DNA of 64,000 nucleotides from Valencia hispanica (lineage: Eukaryota; Chordata; Actinopteri; Cyprinodontiformes; Valenciidae), in NCBI GenBank assembly GCA_963556495.2, contig OY747705.1:24904501-24968500 (forward strand), written 5' to 3'. A program made the translations under genes and the position numbers. A model generated the notes under the pieces. That model saw only the letters and a list, made by a program, of their open reading frames with translations. It did not search any database and had not been told where the DNA came from. Below, in pieces: positions 62,680 to 64,000 of this stretch. Position 1 is the first letter of the stretch. Every line of letters begins with the position of its first letter.

Positions 62680-63990
62680 GGACAGGAAGTGTAATGTTTT
62701 GCTTTGAAAGTTCCATACTTTACACCCCTGACCTAATCAACACCAATTTGTGTCTAGTGACAGGAGACGAGTTTGGGTAACTTGTTGTCCAGTACTGAGT
62801 TTTCAAAGAAGGTAGGAATTTGGCAGCATGGTGAAACCAGGCGTCACGTTGTGACCACACGTTTGCCTTTAATTTCTACATGCATCATCTGATCAGCCCC
62901 AAATTGAACATGAGGGACATTAGTCGAACCTCTAACAGATATTTATGCAAATATTTGATGGGCATAGCCTAATTCCTCCACAGTGCCCTCAACAATCGTT
63001 AAAACAATCATTCACAAGCCATGTTTAAACCCCATATGAAATTTGGTACACATGTAACTTCACAACACCTGCAAAAACGTATCTTCCAACCTCACAGAAA
63101 GTAAGCGATTTTGTTTCTTATCAACTTTTTTCATGCAGAACTGATCTACAGTCTGAGTGGAAGTGTTGAGGTCGGCGGTGTGTGGGCCCCACAGTCGCAG
63201 TACCGACCGGAGGGGAGTTGAGCTGCAAGGGCCATTCGAGGCTGTTTGCAGCTTTAATTCTGTTTTTTTCATTACCTCCAGTAACTCCGTAATTGTAAAA
63301 TAATGCCCCTGTCTATTTGGTTGTTTAACAAAAATAATTCTTCCTGTTTTCAGATAAATTAAACACCGTTATTGGACTAAAATGTTGATGAGCCTGTCTG
63401 TGCTGTAAACAAATGAAAAGAAAATTTCATAAATACGATTCGGGGATGTTTTCTTTGTCATCAATGGGAATTGTGAAACTGCAAACCAAACCTTTTGCTT
63501 TTGAGGGAACGGAGCAGGCAGTAGCATAATCACCAACCAAGCCAACAGCAGCCACAGACTTCTGGATCATAACACTCTAGAGTAAACTGACAACATTTGT
63601 GATGCAATCTGCTGTCATGGGTTTAATTCTGTTTTTAAGTACACTGGATGCCCACGGTTCATTATTTAAGATATATTTGTCTTTTATTGACTTATTTATG
63701 AATTTTTCCATAGAGCATATTTGAAATAGCATGTGTTATTACCAAAGGGCAAACTCTGCTGGCAAAATGTGACAAAACTTGCAGTTCCATCCTCATCCAC
63801 TAGGGGCTGGCTCCAAAAAGGAGAAAGTTCCCATTGACTCCCATGTGGAAAAAACGCCAACTTCACAGCAGAAAAAAACATGTTTACCACCCGGTAAAAA
63901 AAAAAAAAAAAAAACACATTTGAGTTTTACCAGGACAAGTTTACCGTCATGACTACTCTGAGGGGGATGATTTTTATTTTTTTTACAGCT
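62680..63990. repeat. Low-complexity mosaic of fish repeat ends
   Basis: The words gctgtttgcagctttaattc and gactcccatgtggaaaaaac are frequent in teleost interspersed repeats. No terminal structure or coding frame could be fixed. An A-run of about 17 bases lies at 63897. Confidence 0.35.
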
Positions 63991-64000
63991 CATCTGTTTA

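Larger units (their letters stand above)
47080..64000 (-). other. gnaq: gnaq intron 1 (incomplete, runs off the right edge)
   Basis: No candidate for exon 1 was found to the right of exon 2. It would encode the short palmitoylated N terminus and end with an LLLLG-type stretch, and I saw no matching GC-rich minus-strand sequence. Intron 1 is very long in known vertebrate GNAQ genes, so at least 16.9 kb here is probably intronic. It contains hAT, Tc1 and other repeats listed separately. Stretches 48090-49370, 50140-52190, 55310-56640 and 57120-59815 show no gene I can support. Confidence 0.65.

Overview
The window is vertebrate nuclear DNA, most likely from a ray-finned (teleost) fish. The one confidently recognised gene is split into small exons with GT/AG introns. 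The rest is dense with element types typical of teleost genomes: Tc1/mariner, hAT and Harbinger-like DNA transposons, Rex1- and Rex3-like LINEs, a tRNA-derived SINE, L2-type 3' tails and (CA)n tracts. There are no operons, rRNA or tRNA genes, or CRISPR arrays. Almost all short open frames here are chance or transposon-derived.

Right half (about 31.8-64 kb): the gene for the heterotrimeric G protein alpha subunit of the Gq class (gnaq) lies on the minus strand. Exons 2 to 7 are present, with coding lengths 185, 155, 129, 130, 154 and 191 bp. With a 136-bp coding first exon these would give the usual 359-residue protein. The GTP-binding motifs, switch I and II, NKxD, TCAT and the C-terminal receptor-binding tail ending EYNLV are all readable. 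Exon 1 is not found; it presumably lies past position 64000, so everything right of 47080 is part of a large intron 1. The 3' UTR runs left from 33106.

The main finding is that exon 4 exists twice, 427 bp apart (45061-45189 and 44505-44633). Both copies are 129 bp, in the same splice phase, with good acceptors and donors. They encode the same 19-residue switch-I core, yet most codons in that core differ synonymously. They differ in amino acids in the linker before switch I and in the beta2-beta3 hairpin after it. This looks like an old, selected pair of alternative exons in a Gq alpha gene.

Left half (1-31.8 kb): no gene is proven. A CpG-rich stretch at about 17.7-18.65 kb with a consensus splice donor at 17881 could be a promoter or first exon of a neighbouring gene. 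The rest is unrecognised DNA and mobile elements: an inverted pair of Harbinger-like copies (4.5 and 11.5 kb), a composite 3-kb Harbinger-like element (19.57-22.61 kb), a nearly complete Tc1-like element nested in an hAT-type MITE (23.9-25.5 kb), and a Tc1-like copy with an internal inversion (26.4-27.45 kb). Several hAT-type elements are framed by exact 8-bp target duplications, which fixes their ends to the base.
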